A DNA stretch of 64,000 nucleotides from Henricia sp. BOLD:AAB3569. Lineage: Eukaryota > Echinodermata > Asteroidea > Spinulosida > Echinasteridae. The notes below the pieces were generated by a model. That model ran no database searches and had not been told where the DNA came from. It worked only from the letters and a program-made list of their open reading frames with translations. A program made the position numbers and the translations under genes. Where the stretch lies: the NCBI GenBank assembly GCA_037783545.1, contig JBBELK010000369.1:496001-560000 (forward strand), read 5' to 3'. Below are positions 9,981 to 20,407 of the stretch, in pieces. The stretch's first letter is position 1, and each line of letters begins with the position of its first letter.

Positions 9981-10078
9981 AGAAGAACAAATCCCGGCGT
10001 CATGGTTACATATTAAAAGAAGGCAGCCATTCGATACGGTCGGTGTGGTCTGGGGACATCAAGGCAGTGCCGGCCTAC

Positions 10079-10504
10079 TTATATCGTGCAGGGAAATGCG
10101 GCCTCCACGGTGTTGCCCAGGTCGGAAGTAGCCAGCACGGCCGCCTTCTGACCATTCACGCGGGAAATCCAAAAATAGTCATGGGCCAGAATGATGTACG
10201 TCTGGCCCACCTGGACCTGATCGTCGGTGCACAACTGTGGGACATTACCGAACCCACCAATGGTAACCGTGTCGGAGAAAGTTCCCTTGTGTTTGCACTC
10301 CACGTCGAAGGTTGCGGAGTAAAATGTACGACTGTTATAATATGATGGAAGTTCGATGTCTGTCACCCTGCCGCGGAATGCAATTCCGAAGCTTGTTTCA
10401 CCTATCCGGTCAATGAGGCTCATGGGCTGCCAGCCCGGCGCGTGAGAACACGCCGTGCATGCCCCGATGGTAACGAGAATAATTGCCACTGATACGGCCT
10501 GCAT
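10079..10504 (-). CDS. Secreted NTR/TIMP-like protein, copy A1
   Basis: 141 aa. Residues 1-15 form a hydrophobic signal peptide (MQAVSVAIILVTIGA) with likely cleavage before Cys16, giving a mature Cys-Thr-Ala-Cys N-terminus. TIMPs likewise start with a cysteine just after the signal, but as Cys-x-Cys. The core follows an NTR-like order: GIAFRGRVTD (40-49), FDVECKHKG (66-74), a cysteine at 92, VQVGQTYIILA (97-107), then SDLGNTVEAAFPC (127-139). Cysteines are 16, 19, 70, 92 and 139. If it is a TIMP relative, it would act outside the cell on proteases or collagen; only the N-terminal inhibitory-type domain is present. This is the most divergent of five paralogues, with a unique loop ELPSYYNSRT (51-60) and HDYFWISRVNGQK (108-120). 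The start is the ATG conserved in all copies. The 8289-9980 insertion lies about 100 bp past the stop codon. Function is inferred from weak family resemblance. Confidence 0.6.
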   Translation of the reverse strand: MQAVSVAIILVTIGACTACSHAPGWQPMSLIDRIGETSFGIAFRGRVTDIELPSYYNSRTFYSATFDVECKHKGTFSDTVTIGGFGNVPQLCTDDQVQVGQTYIILAHDYFWISRVNGQKAAVLATSDLGNTVEAAFPCTI

Positions 10505-11075
10505 ATTTCTTGATTATCTTCGAATCTGGATAAAAAGTAAAAAATTGCCGCATTCTTTATCTAGTCCTGGAATAAGGGAATTATACGCAAACCGAAAATT
10601 TATTTTTAGTAAATCGGGAAAGGATGGACAAGTTGACCATGGCTTCAGACCTTATGTACAAAACATATTAGACAGGCCACACATTTTTCTCACACATCTT
10701 ACATTTTTCTCACTCCTCAAATTAAGTTTTCCCATTAAATCTCCAGTTTAATGATGCTTGATGTGTCATTTTAAGTAAATAAATAAAAAATGCAAAAGAA
10801 ATCTATACATTTTGTCATTTATCTCAGACATAGGTACAGGTGGCGACATGCGTATCGTACTGCACGTAGTAGTATATAGCACTATACATGTAGTACTGAA
10901 CCATTGTTACCAATGCTTACCATATATGGTATGCGTAGAGGGGGTGGGGGGCGGGGGGGGGGGGGAGGTGGGGTTGGAGCCACTGCGTACGCCATGCGCA
11001 CAGGGGGAAGGGGAGCGGTCCAAAAAGTCGGCATTTCATCCGTACGTACTTTATGGACGACCCCTATTGCGTCTA
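10505..11075. other. Upstream region of NTR copy A1, with G-rich tract
   Basis: The first ~50 bp match the conserved leader of the other copies (minus strand TTTTTATCCAG then AAGAAATATG). Beyond about 10600 the sequence departs from units B-D; 10640-10780 resembles 9478-9640. A G-rich tract of about 40 bp (10938-10977) could form a quadruplex. No other gene seen. Confidence 0.4.
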
Positions 11076-11079
11076 TTAA

Positions 11080-11652
11080 AGGGCCTGTGACATGCTAAAC
11101 AACTTTGTGCCTAAGCTTTGCTTCATAATGACGGATTACTTGTTCAGCAAGACATACTATTGTTCGTTTGGATGTAAAATCAATAAAAGGTGGCCTTTTT
11201 CAACTTTGAAGATTTCACTGCAATAAATCACAGACAGAGGGCGCTGTTTTGAGTGCATCACATAAGGAAGACAGAAGGGAAAAGTTAAGAAAAAACATAA
11301 GACTTCAAGTTGGACTTGTGGCAAATTGCTGCAGTTTCTACCCCTAGTTTTGTCATGGCTTACAGCAGGCAACATGTAAAACAAACTCAAACAGCCATGG
11401 ATTACAAAAGTTTTAGGAAAATTGAGAAAAAGGTGGAATCTTTTGTGCACAGTTGGATGTGATTTTCCTGTGTTTGCCTCTTGTGACATAGTGACCTTGG
11501 TCATGAATATGCATATTTTCATTAGCATGAAAACTAAAAACCTTTGTTTTAACACCCAAAGCAAGCTTCAAATGGGATTTGTATGACTTTAACTGAGTAG
11601 AGTGGTTTCAAAGCATAGATTTTATTGATAAAAATCCTAAATAAGGGGCCCT
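11080..11652. mobile_element. TTAA-flanked element AGGGCC, 573 bp, copy 1
   Basis: TTAA at 11076-11079 and 11653-11656; ends AGGGCCTGTGACATGC and AAGGGGCCCT. A 568-bp copy in the opposite orientation is at 60335-60902. Both keep a ~135-codon open frame (here 11157-11564, minus strand) with strong DNA similarity; the differences between the two frames are largely amino-acid changing, so coding function is doubtful. Confidence 0.75.
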
Positions 11653-11656
11653 TTAA

Positions 11657-11854
11657 GTAACGACAAAGACATGCTAACACTTTTCTACTATGTTGCGCGC
11701 TGATTGGTCAGCCGACAACAGCACGGAGCACGCTACTGCGCATGCGCAGTTAGACTACATGTAGCATGTGAACAAATTCTTTCTGGCGACATAACACAGG
11801 TTTAGTGAAGTGAAGCCACATACATACACTTCACTAAACCTGTGTTATGTCGCC
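11657..11854. repeat. Left half of the PLE-related foldback (unit A2)
   Basis: Begins GTAACGACAAAGACATGCTAA and contains TGCGCATGCGCAGTTAGACT and the mini-palindrome GTGAAGTGAAGCCACATACA / CACTTCACTAAACC. It ends abruptly at TATGTCGCC, where AAGTC-repeat sequence joins. The complete foldback is seen in units B, C and D. Confidence 0.6.
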
Positions 11855-12473
11855 GAGTCTCAAGTCAAGTCAAGTCAGTGAAAATCAGTACTCGAGTCGA
11901 CTCAAGTCCGAGTCATTACAACCCTGTAATCAAGACACCCTTCAAACGTTTTTGAATCAACGTGATTTTTATTTATTAACCTAAATTTAACACCACGGAA
12001 AAAGCAAAAGAAAAAAGAAAAAACACAGCAAAAATGGTGAGTAAAATACTCACAAATACACAATCTGGTAAGATTGTAGAAATAGTCCTGCTGAGTTCTT
12101 AGCGAGTCAAATAGTAAAGTTAACATTTTTTAGTGCTACATTATGTAAGCTGATATTTCGGGTTAAAGTTAGTCCGAAAACTGGGCCATTTAAATGTGAA
12201 CGCCTGCATACGGTGTACTACTTGAGTATATGCTGTAATATACAGCAATTTTTGTCAATTTGTTAAAGAGCAGCTAAATTGCACCACTACTTGTACTCTG
12301 CTGCAGGTGATACTTAGATTGTGTATACAATTTGTTGGCGAGCCTGTGCCTTTAACCATCTCACCCCGGAAGACGTACAAGTAAATGCATTCTGGCAATA
12401 TGGCGGTTGATCTTTTGGTGAGAGGATTCGTACAAATGACTCTCAAAAGTCAATATTTGTGGTGATTGACCCG
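11855..12473. repeat. Left flank of unit A2 (AAGTC remnant, SINE-free allele)
   Basis: Homologous to 6360-8120 and 23780-25250 but condensed: the AAGTC block is reduced to its end (to 11926), the SINE is absent, and only the tail of a hairpin MITE remains (GAGCCTGTGCCTTTAACC near 12341-12358). No gene. Confidence 0.6.
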
Positions 12474-12720
12474 CGGGGGCCAACTAAATAGCACCGTTTA
12501 GCACAAAAATTGCTGAGCACAGAATTTCTTTGCCTTATATTTTGCGAAAATTGGTTGCCGGCCAAAATCGTATGTGATATGTATTAACTAATGTTTTGCT
12601 ATATACTGTTTCTAAAAACACAAGTTGACATACAATTTTGGCTGGTAACCTGTTTTACAAAGCAAAGAAATTATGTGCTCAGCAAATTTCTGTGCTAAGC
12701 AGCTCCATTAAATTGGACCC
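12474..12720. mobile_element. GGCCAA-end MITE (unit A2)
   Basis: About 245 bp, inverted ends GGGGCCAACTAAATAGC and CTCCATTAAATTGGACCC, with inner inverted motifs (GCACAGAATTTCTTTGCC against CAAAGCAAAGAAATTATG). Same position as in the other units, 3' of the NTR-like gene. Confidence 0.65.
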
Positions 12721-12870
12721 TGGTCTTAACATTTGGCTAATCACATTTGCCTTTTTTTTTAAAAGAGGGGGGAAAAGGGGTATTTTGTTTCGCCAGAACA
12801 AATCCCGGCGTCATGGTTACATATTAAAAGAAGGCAGCCATTCGATACGGTCGGTGTGGTCTGGGGACAT

Positions 12871-13296
12871 CTAGGCAGTGCCAGCCTCCTGGCAGGAAAA
12901 TTCGGCCTCCACGGCGCTGCGCAGGTCGGAAGTAACCAGCACGGCCCCGCTCTCCCCATTCACGTTGGCAACCCTCAAACCCCCGAGCGAGCTCCGAGCC
13001 AGAATGATGTACGTCTGGCCCACCTGGACCTCGTTGGCGGTGCACACCCCAATACCGAACCCACGAAGGGTAACCTTCTTGAGGATAGATCCCTTGTATA
13101 CGCACTCCACGTCGATGGTTGCGGGGTAAAATGAAGAATCGTTGGATTGTTGGGTGTCTGTCACCGTGCCGCGGAATGCGATGCCTGATTCACGTATCCG
13201 AGCATTGAGGCTTTTGGGCCGCCAGCTAGGCGGGGGAACACACGCCGTGCATGCCCCGATGGTAACGAGAATAATTGCCACATATACGGCCTGCAT
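12871..13296 (-). CDS. Secreted NTR/TIMP-like protein, copy A2
   Basis: 141 aa with the same plan as the other copies: signal peptide 1-15, Cys-Thr-Ala-Cys at 16-19, GIAFRGTVTD (38-47), IDVECVYKG (61-69), GVCTANEVQVGQTYIILA (83-100), SDLRSAVEAEFSC (123-135). Cysteines 16, 19, 65, 85 and 135. It keeps the middle cysteine (85) seen in A1 but lost from B, C and D. The four residues after CTAC are VPPP, unlike any other copy. A possible N-glycosylation site is Asn52 (NDS). Its 3' flank carries the GACCGTATCGAAT motif shared by all units. The frame is intact although the flanking repeats are heavily rearranged, which suggests selection. Likely extracellular; a TIMP/tensilin-type role is inference. 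Confidence 0.6.
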   Translation of the reverse strand: MQAVYVAIILVTIGACTACVPPPSWRPKSLNARIRESGIAFRGTVTDTQQSNDSSFYPATIDVECVYKGSILKKVTLRGFGIGVCTANEVQVGQTYIILARSSLGGLRVANVNGESGAVLVTSDLRSAVEAEFSCQEAGTA

Positions 13297-13412
13297 ATTT
13301 CTTGATTATCTTCGAACCTGGATAAAAAGTTAAAAATTGCCGCATTCTTTATCTACCCTAGTCCTGAAATAAGGGAATTAATTTGTTGCGTCGGTCCATT
13401 CGGTATTATTAA
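13297..13412 (-). promoter_or_regulatory. Conserved leader of NTR gene A2 with acceptor-like sites
   Basis: On the minus strand, immediately upstream of the ATG, all five copies share CTTTTTATCCAG followed about 25 bases later by AAGAAATATG, and most also have CCCTTATTTCAG further up. Both end in pyrimidine-rich AG, so the ATG may lie in a second exon after a short 5'-UTR exon. No clear TATA box is visible. Inference only. Confidence 0.3.
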
Positions 13413-13548
13413 AGGAGCGTGTCCAAAATTTGCTTCCACATCCAGATTGGAGATTGCAATTATTTCCTGTTTTAGTGTTTTTGGGAAAATATTTTATATG
13501 ATAGTTCAGTCTGAAATCCATTTTCTGGAAACATCTGAACAAGCTCCT
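13413..13548. mobile_element. TTAA-type MITE AGGAGC, short subfamily (unit A2)
   Basis: TTAA at 13409-13412; inverted ends AGGAGCGTGTCCA and TGAACAAGCTCCT; right TTAA decayed to TTCA. Same site as 26196, 34897 and 43858. Confidence 0.65.
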
Positions 13549-13663
13549 TTCAATGGGTGTAATTATGTTGATTTATTCGTTTGAGCTCCAGGGCGAATTA
13601 GAATGAATCTACTTTACCCTTGTTATGTAAAGTGAAACGGTTCAGTGGTCACGAGTGGTATAA

Positions 13664-13836
13664 ATAGACTGCCGAAGTGAATACGTCACCCTTTGTTGGT
13701 TGCCTATAGGCAATTGGATCTAAACTAACAATCACTCAACCGTGTCCCAGTGCTTTTCCAATGGTACTTTTTCCGACGGCCATGATAGTTTAGATCCAAT
13801 TGCCATGGCAACGCACGTCACACTTCGGCTGTCTAT
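13664..13836. mobile_element. MITE, TAGACTGCCGAAGTG family (copy 1)
   Basis: Inverted ends ATAGACTGCCGAAGTG and CACTTCGGCTGTCTAT with inner inverted motifs (GGATCTAAACTA / TAGTTTAGATCC). Length about 173 bp. A second copy is at 59496-59664. Confidence 0.7.
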
Positions 13837-13862
13837 AAGCACGAGTGACACGCAGTGCTTCA

Positions 13863-14019
13863 TTTTCTCTGGGGGTTTCCTCCCACTTCTAAAACTGCAA
13901 CTTCTTCTTCGTCATCTCAAGTTGATAAAACCGTATAGTTAAAGCTAAAACCGTATAGTTGATGGCATAAAGGGCCTTAGTTGCCGAAGATGCCATAAAA
14001 TATACAACAACAACAACAA
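13863..14019 (+). mobile_element. LINE/SINE 3' end with (CAA)n tail and 10-bp TSD
   Basis: Flanked by CAGTGCTTCA (13853-13862 and 14020-14029). Body 157 bp starting within TCTGGGGGTTTCCTCCCA and ending in CAACAACAACAACAA. Typical 5'-truncated target-primed insertion. Confidence 0.65.
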
Positions 14020-14544
14020 CAGTGCTTCACTTCACGCTTGCATGCTGCGGATGCAAACTGCAAAACCTTTTACCTTTGGGGGAGGGGACACCGTTGTTTT
14101 TTTGTTGCTAGCCTGAAAGCAGTTGGTTCGCATAGGTCAGGCGTACGTTTCCATTTTTTCCTATTAGTAGAAAGGTTTTGTGGTTTTTCGTATCTGGCAG
14201 CCAACGTAACAACGGGTGTGCGTTCGGGTAAATATACCCATTAGCTTCAATAACAAGCTGATTATCCATGTCTCTGTTTGTCTTTAATTGGCGATAAAGG
14301 AATCGAACCTTTTATTCATAGTTCGATGGACATGGAGTTGTTCGTGTAATAAAGCATCCAGGTCACAGCGCCAAGCGGTGTATACCAAAATCATTGTAGT
14401 TGTGGTGTTGTTTCTTGTAAAACGTGTTTGAAGGGTAATTATGCCTTTCGTCGACTTGGTATGTACTAGGTGTGAAAAATATATTTGACAATTTTAGTTT
14501 AAAGGAGCTTGTCCAGATCTTTGCAGAAAATGGATTTAGTTTTG

Positions 14545-15137
14545 TTTAAAGTTGGGTTTTATACACCATACTAATTACTAACAAACTGGAATAAGATACA
14601 TTTGTACAACAACTACAACATCAAAAAACTAATGGTTACAGAAGAACAACATCACAAGTAATTATTATACATGCACGTGACACTAACATTTACGCTTATT
14701 ACGGGAAGGGCGAAAAACCCGCAAAAAAAAACAAAAGGAAAATTCCCCTCCGGCTCCAAAATTAAAGTTTGATTTTATGGCAACCAAGTCATACGACTCC
14801 GTAAATTAGCATTTCTCACTTGAAGTTGATCATGTGAATATTATGTGTATGTTTGGCGAAGTGCCGATTTGAATGAGCTCAAAGAAGACATAGTTCTAAG
14901 GTGTGCACTAAGGCTGTTCCAAATTGCGGCGCCAGTTACAGCAAAACTCGAGGCGTAAGACCCCTTTCGTGCAAAGGGAATGTTCAGTGTCTTTTCGGCA
15001 CATTGACGAGTTTCTCGAATTTGTACGTAAGGTGTAAATAGACTTGCCATATACTGCGGGGCCAAGGAGTTGATGCTTTTAAAGACAAATATAGCTTTCT
15101 TGTATTTAACTCTCTCCGGATAGGCAAGCCCCAACGT
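14545..15137 (-). mobile_element. LINE fragment: reverse-transcriptase C-terminal tail and 3' UTR
   Basis: The minus-strand frame 14841-15134 reads ...YKKAIFVFKSINSLAPQYMASL...RKGSYASSFAVTGAAIWNSL...SLSSFKSALRQ. The order FK-x-NSLAPQY, SF-x-x-G-x-IWN, then FK-x-LR is the conserved tail downstream of the RT domain in many non-LTR retrotransposon polyproteins. The first codon is not ATG, so the frame is simply the surviving end of a larger ORF. AT-rich 3'-UTR-like sequence extends to about 14545. It lies in a 5.9 kb block foreign to units B-D. Confidence 0.65.
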
Positions 15138-15183
15138 TAACGAATGTTCGCGTGTTTGGAACGCAGCTCAGCTGTTCGCTGTA

Positions 15184-15490
15184 TTGTTCCGCGCACTCGG
15201 GGTGATCAAGCAAGTGTTGTCCTATACGTCTCAAAGACTGGCGGATCGCATTAAACAGCATGTTCTATCCTCCATCCGCAGCAACTTGCCTGCTTCTTGC
15301 AAACAGCCTCGCGTGTCTGCAAGAACGCTCGCAAATCTGTCACACAGCCCAAATGCACATCTGCTATAGCACAACACTTGCTTGATCACCCCGAGTGCTC
15401 GAAACAATACAGCGAACAGCAGTTCACTGTACTAGCCAGAGCACGCAGTATCATGCATCTGCACATGCTCGAAGCCACATACATATAGTT
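15184..15490 (+). pseudogene. Penelope-like GIY-YIG endonuclease remnant, frameshifted
   Basis: Frame 1 gives YTSQRLADRIKQHVLSSIRS, matching the T-S/G-x-x-L-x-x-R-I-x-x-H segment of GIY-YIG nucleases attached to Penelope-like reverse transcriptases. After a frameshift near 15300-15360 a second frame continues SAIAQHLLDHPECSKQYSEQ and FTVLARARS..LHMLEATYI. The catalytic GIY-YIG start is missing. A 30-bp inverted repeat with one mismatch (15191-15220 and 15371-15400) shows a local rearrangement. Not functional. Confidence 0.5.
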
Positions 15491-18140
15491 TCATTCGGTT
15501 GAATGATCGTATAACGGCTTTACGGTCCTGTGTATTGTGTATCGGTATTGTGTTCACAATTTGCTATGCATGACTGGTCATTATTGGCATTCTAAGTACA
15601 ACGTATATAAAGGTACAGTTAAGGTCCGTTTCTTCATTCAGGTCGCGTCTACTCTCTGCCGAGCACGTTAACAGTACACTATTACCGTACCCAACTTATC
15701 GCAATGGAATTAGTTATAAATTCCTGCTAATTTGTTCGCCCTTAAGCTGAACTATTGTACACATTTCCCGACTGTCTTCTTATGCCTATGAATTAGCAAT
15801 CCCCCCCTCCCACCCTATGAGAGCATTAATTGCTTGTCTTTATCCGCTGAGATTTTCAATTTTGGGCTTATAATTTACTTTATACGCACCAACTTTACGT
15901 ATGTTGCATCAGTGATTATCCACTCTGGCCTCTAAAGCAATGCTGTGCTCTATTAAACAGGTGTTGTGCTAATTTGTGCGCCCTTAAGCTGAACCATTGT
16001 ACACATTTCTTCTGATGCCTATGACTTAGCACTCCCACCCTATGAGAGCATTGCTTGTCTGTTGTCGTTTTTTGTTTGTGATTTCCCCCCAGGTTCGACG
16101 CTTTAAACGTCGGTCTGTTCTTCACGAGGTGAACACTGATGAACCAGGCTCGGACAGTTAAGCTATACGTAAAAGACAACTCGATGTAAGGCTTTTTGTC
16201 AGTAATGTCATTTTCTGTCATACGGAAATTTAAGGGCATTCCAATAAGATATTTATTGATCTGCATCTCGTTTGAATTACTTATTGCAATTCGGTCGAAG
16301 TATGCACAACTGATGTAAATTCCTCCCGTATTTAACACGAAAGGCACTATTCAAAAATAGTACGTAAGTCCCACTTCAGCAAAATTAGTTATTTTCTACG
16401 TTGTATTTCTTTCCATACTTTTCAGTATCTTATCCATTTAAACGTACCGGTAATTCATATTTTTAGCCCCGTGAGTATTTTACGGTCGATACGGGCTTAT
16501 AGGATTATACAAATCGTACTGTTTCGCACTTAGAATTGTCCTTGAACTGTCTTGAATTTGCACAACGACTGCATGCGTCAATATCCTCTGTTCTTGGAGG
16601 TGAATGTTTTGCTATTTGGCCAAATGCATGTTTTACCTGCGCGCGAATGATATATTTTATACGCTAGTAAGACGATTTCTAGTCATGTAGAACTAATATT
16701 GAAATATTCCGGCCCTGGATTTCATTTTCCAATAAACGCTTTCTTATATGATTCATATTCAGTTTGTTGTATAACGTTTAAACTGTACTACAACTCTGTG
16801 TAGTATTCATGATGCGCTATTTATGAACAGTCCTTCCTTAAAGTTCGGTTATTGAACCACGGCTTTTAACACTAACGTAGTTGGGATTTTAAGACCATAT
16901 CTCGAGTCTATTGTGTTGGTTCTTGAAGTTTGGGATGGTTATTTGCCTGTAGAGGGTTATCTATATCCGCTGAGATTTTCAATTATGGGCCTATAATTTA
17001 CTTTATACGCACCAACTTTACGTATGTTGCATCAGTGATTATCCACTCTGGCCTCTAAAGCAATGCTGTGCTTTATTAAACAGGTGTTGTGCCCCGTTCC
17101 TTTTTATCGACATACTACTTCTGCTCATTCAGTCAGATTGATATTTCATTTTCGACTAGTGAATGTATTTATGGCTATACTTCTCGTTTTTAATGATTAT
17201 GATGTTCACATGCATACATTTGTCCATTCCCTCCTTGTTTTCGAGATACTGATCCCTAGTTTTTCGGATCTCGTAATAATTCATACAATTTAAGATTTTC
17301 CTCGAAGGTATTTTAAGTCACTTCCTTTGTTCACTTTCGCCCATTGCCTTCTTGTTCTTCCCGTCTTGTTCTTCCCTTCTCGATCCATAAAGTTCGGATC
17401 TTGTAAGGTTTTTCATCTTGTAATGTTTTTCATCCATAATTTTAAACTACTTAAACTTGCTTAATTCAGAGTAACGCTAAGCTCGCTTGTATTCTTAAAA
17501 TCCCCATTAATCGTAATCTTCCTTTTCCTCGTCATTTAAAAATTATGATAATCTGCTACAGATTAAGTTTCTTGTCATAAGTAAATTAAGCCAACTTATA
17601 TAGTTACTTAATTCGAAAGCTAACTCTAGGCTCATTTGCGTTTTATTTACGTGAACCTGCAGTGGCATTGGTAGTAAACATAAATACAGGCTTTTAAATA
17701 CTCCTAGACTCGAACGAATAAGAAAGTGTTTAAAATTCCTGAATTAAAGGCACTCGTCTTTACTTTTTCTTGAACTGTCGAACCCACATTATGGGGGGAC
17801 GTTAATTATGCTTTCGTTAGTAGGCCTATGCCGTGAATAATTTGTTTACCTTTCGACTTCGGTTGAACACAACAAATACTCTTGTTGTGTTCCGTTGAAC
17901 ATGACCATTATATTGTATAAGTCATACATACATTATTTTAGCATTGTCTTTTTGAGTAGCAAATCTACCCTAACAAAGAATTGATACTCGACATACTTAA
18001 CTATGTCCAATGCTTACTTAATTCACTGGAACCAAGAAACTACCCTTGTTTGGTCTTCAGCTTCGCAGGATTTCTTTAAAGCAACATAATTGATTATATT
18101 TGGTGGCGATATGAAGCTCGGTATACGTATATAGGCGTAG
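15491..18140. repeat. Retroelement-derived spacer with two nested duplications
   Basis: Two duplications are visible. A tandem one: GCTAATTTGTTCGCCCTTAA at about 15727 is repeated near 15967. A spaced one: TTTACGTATGTTGCATCAGT and GGCCTCTAAAGCAATGCTG occur at 15890-15960 and again at 17015-17085, about 1.1 kb apart, as long-terminal-like direct repeats would. A TATA-like GTATATAAAGG lies at about 15604. No intact ORF. I see nothing else to name in 17100-18140. Confidence 0.4.
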
Positions 18141-18264
18141 TCTCAAAGACTGGAGGATCGCATCAAATAGATTTAACCGAGTCCCATCATCCCCTCTTAA
18201 AACAGTACCCCGTTAATGCACTCCCCGATCGTGCGTACCGAGGCCCTGTTGTAACGCCGCAGCA

Positions 18265-18780
18265 ACATGCCTGCTTCCCGCAAAATGCACGTATAGCTGG
18301 CACAACAAGCTTGATCACCCTAAATTAACTGCTGGTAACGTGCAGTTCACTGTACTGGTCAGAGCGCATACTATTGTGCATCTGCGCATGCTCGAGGCTA
18401 CAATACCCATTCATTCAATAAACCTAAGCTCGTTGCATGCCTCCCGCAAAATGCACGTATAGCTGGCACAACAATTAAGCTTGATCACCCTCAATTAACT
18501 GCTGGTAACATGCAGTTCACTGTACTGGTCAGAGCGCATACTATTGTGCATCTGCGCATGCTCGAGGCTACAATACCCATTCATTCAATAAACCTAAGCT
18601 CGTTGCATGCTACCCGCAAAATGCACGTATAGCTGGCACAACAAGCTTGATCACCCTAAATTAACTGCTGGTAACATGCAGTTCACTGTACTGGTCAGAG
18701 CGCATACTCTATTGTGCATCTGCGCATGCTCGAGGCTACAATACTCATTCATTCAATAATCCTAAGCTCGTTGCATGCTA
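18265..18780 (+). repeat. Three-copy tandem repeat of ~168 bp from a Penelope-like 3' region
   Basis: CCCGCAAAATGCACGTATAG recurs at 18277, 18443 and 18613. Each unit contains AAGCTTGATCACCCT, TTCACTGTACTGGTCAGAG and CATGCTCGAGGCTACAATAC, matching the second part of the GIY-YIG remnant at 15380-15485 but decayed. Confidence 0.75.
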
Positions 18781-18940
18781 CATGTACCTGTGCAGAAGCG
18801 TGCTGCCTCCGGTTGTCAGCTGACCAATTAGCGCGCAACATTCTGAACACGTCATTCCCGCATAATTTTGTTTTCTCGATAGCGTCACCGACACAATCTT
18901 GTGTTTTGCTCCGAGTGCAAGTCGAAAAGATTTAGCATGT
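18781..18940 (+). pseudogene. Penelope-like element C-terminal coding/3' end remnant
   Basis: Follows the tandem array and reads ...RLSADQLARNILNTSFPHNFVF... then VLLRVQVEKI. Its DNA (AGCGCGCAACATTCTGAACA, GTGCAAGTCGAAAAG) reappears in the right half of the foldbacks in the pre-B region and in units B, C and D. This suggests the foldbacks derive from the 3' end of this retroelement. Confidence 0.45.
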
Positions 18941-20405
18941 CTTTGTTTTATTATAATTTGCAGTACCAAATATTTATTCAATTATATTTGAAGATTACGC
19001 TGTCCTGAAATTTTCTGGAATTATTATTGCTTGAATTGGAATAATTTTCATAAATACTGTACTTGCGAGTATGAATTCCTAATTATAATATATTTATACA
19101 TGTACATGTACCTCGGCGAGCCTATCGGGCGTAGTTTACTGCTTCTGTTCTTGTGTTCGGTCCTTCCTGAAGATAATTCAAGTCGAATTAAGCTAAGAAC
19201 AGTACGACGTTTTAGTTCAAGTACATATCATATACATTGGTGTTAAAAGCTGTTAATTTCCGTTATAAGGGTTGTAACGTGAACGAGACCAATATTACCG
19301 GGTGAATTTTGAAAGCCTAAAGCGCTTGGTTTCCAGAATAATGGCTGTAGTACTATTGTTATGCAAAATGCACATTCGAAACTTGAAAAGTTTAAAGGGC
19401 TGGTTAAGAAGGAACCTATTCATATACACTGGTGTATATATGCCAGAGAATAACTCGTCGAGAGTAACCTGTTGTACAGTTATATGAAGAATTTGAATAT
19501 TGAGTTGAAACGAACCGGACAATGTCCAGAGGCCTCTTGGGCTTGGTCAGGTGGGACCAATATGTTGTGTTTTTCGTTGTATTTATGTGGATGCATGCAT
19601 GTTTTCACTTTAGCTTAACCCCTTTGACAAATTCAAATTTCAAAACCCCGGGAACAAACCTAGGTAATGTGGTAATGATAAGGGGAGTGCGCCTCCTTTT
19701 GGTGTCCTAGGATGCACCCACGTTTCCTCCTAAAAACAAAGAAAAGATAAAAGGAGGTTTTTCGTGGCCTCCGAGCGCCAGCAGTTTTTGCTGCATGGAC
19801 TGACGCCAAAAGCATTGCCATGTTCCTGGGCGAGTTCTCGATCCCAGAGATTTCTCTGATTGTTCGTAGCACATGGAAATCTGTCATGCTTACTATTTGC
19901 CTTTTTCGTGTTGTGTTCAGACATTCTTGATGTATTTATTTCACACGATAGACCTTTTCACTTTGTTGTTCAGTACGTTTTGGTGTTTACAATGTACTAA
20001 TCTTACTCTTAATTGTTAAAATGTAGCCTATGTTTTTGAGTTTGAGTTGTTGAGAGCCGGACGATGTCCGAAGAGCCTAAAGGGCTTGGTTCCAGATGGA
20101 TACCAGGAGAAGATGCTTTTTCGTTCTAATTACATGCACTCACAAGATGCTTTTGTTTTAATTTTCTCGACCTTCCACAGGTGGAGGTATTACTAATACC
20201 ATTTAACTTGATGATTATTCGTTGCAATGTACATTGTAGTTTTGTATAACATGTACTGTTGAAATAGGTTGAAAGGTGCTCGGCAATAGAGTTCCCGGCC
20301 ACTATCCCATGCTGTATCAATAAAACATTTAAATAATATGTTCTTTGTTATTCGACTCATTCATTAGAATCAAACTGCTTTTCATTCGTATGAGCGAAGC
20401 GAAGG
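18941..20405. other. Unassigned retroelement-like spacer
   Basis: The motif AGCCTAAAG(C/G)GCTTGGTT occurs near 19311 and 20068, with a weaker relative near 19530. Two of these are preceded by CCGGAC-A-ATGTCC-type hairpins (CCGGACAATGTCC, CCGGACGATGTCC), like repeated terminal structures of an unknown element. No ORF I can support. Confidence 0.3.
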
Positions 20406-20407
20406 AG

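Larger units (their letters stand above)
13571..14440. mobile_element. Composite insertion splitting the upstream flank of unit A2
   Basis: Units B-D read directly from GGGTGTAATT to TGCCTTTCG; here about 870 bp lie between. Within it are a MITE (13664-13836) and a retroposon tail (13863-14019). The rest (14030-14440) shows nothing I recognise. Confidence 0.5.

Noticed and set aside
12824..13134. Overlapping frames on both strands of the NTR-like gene
   Set aside because: Shadows of the conserved coding frame; codon constraint in the real frame keeps them open.
15916..16347. 143-codon minus-strand frame
   Set aside because: Overlaps a duplicated retroelement spacer; no motif recognised.
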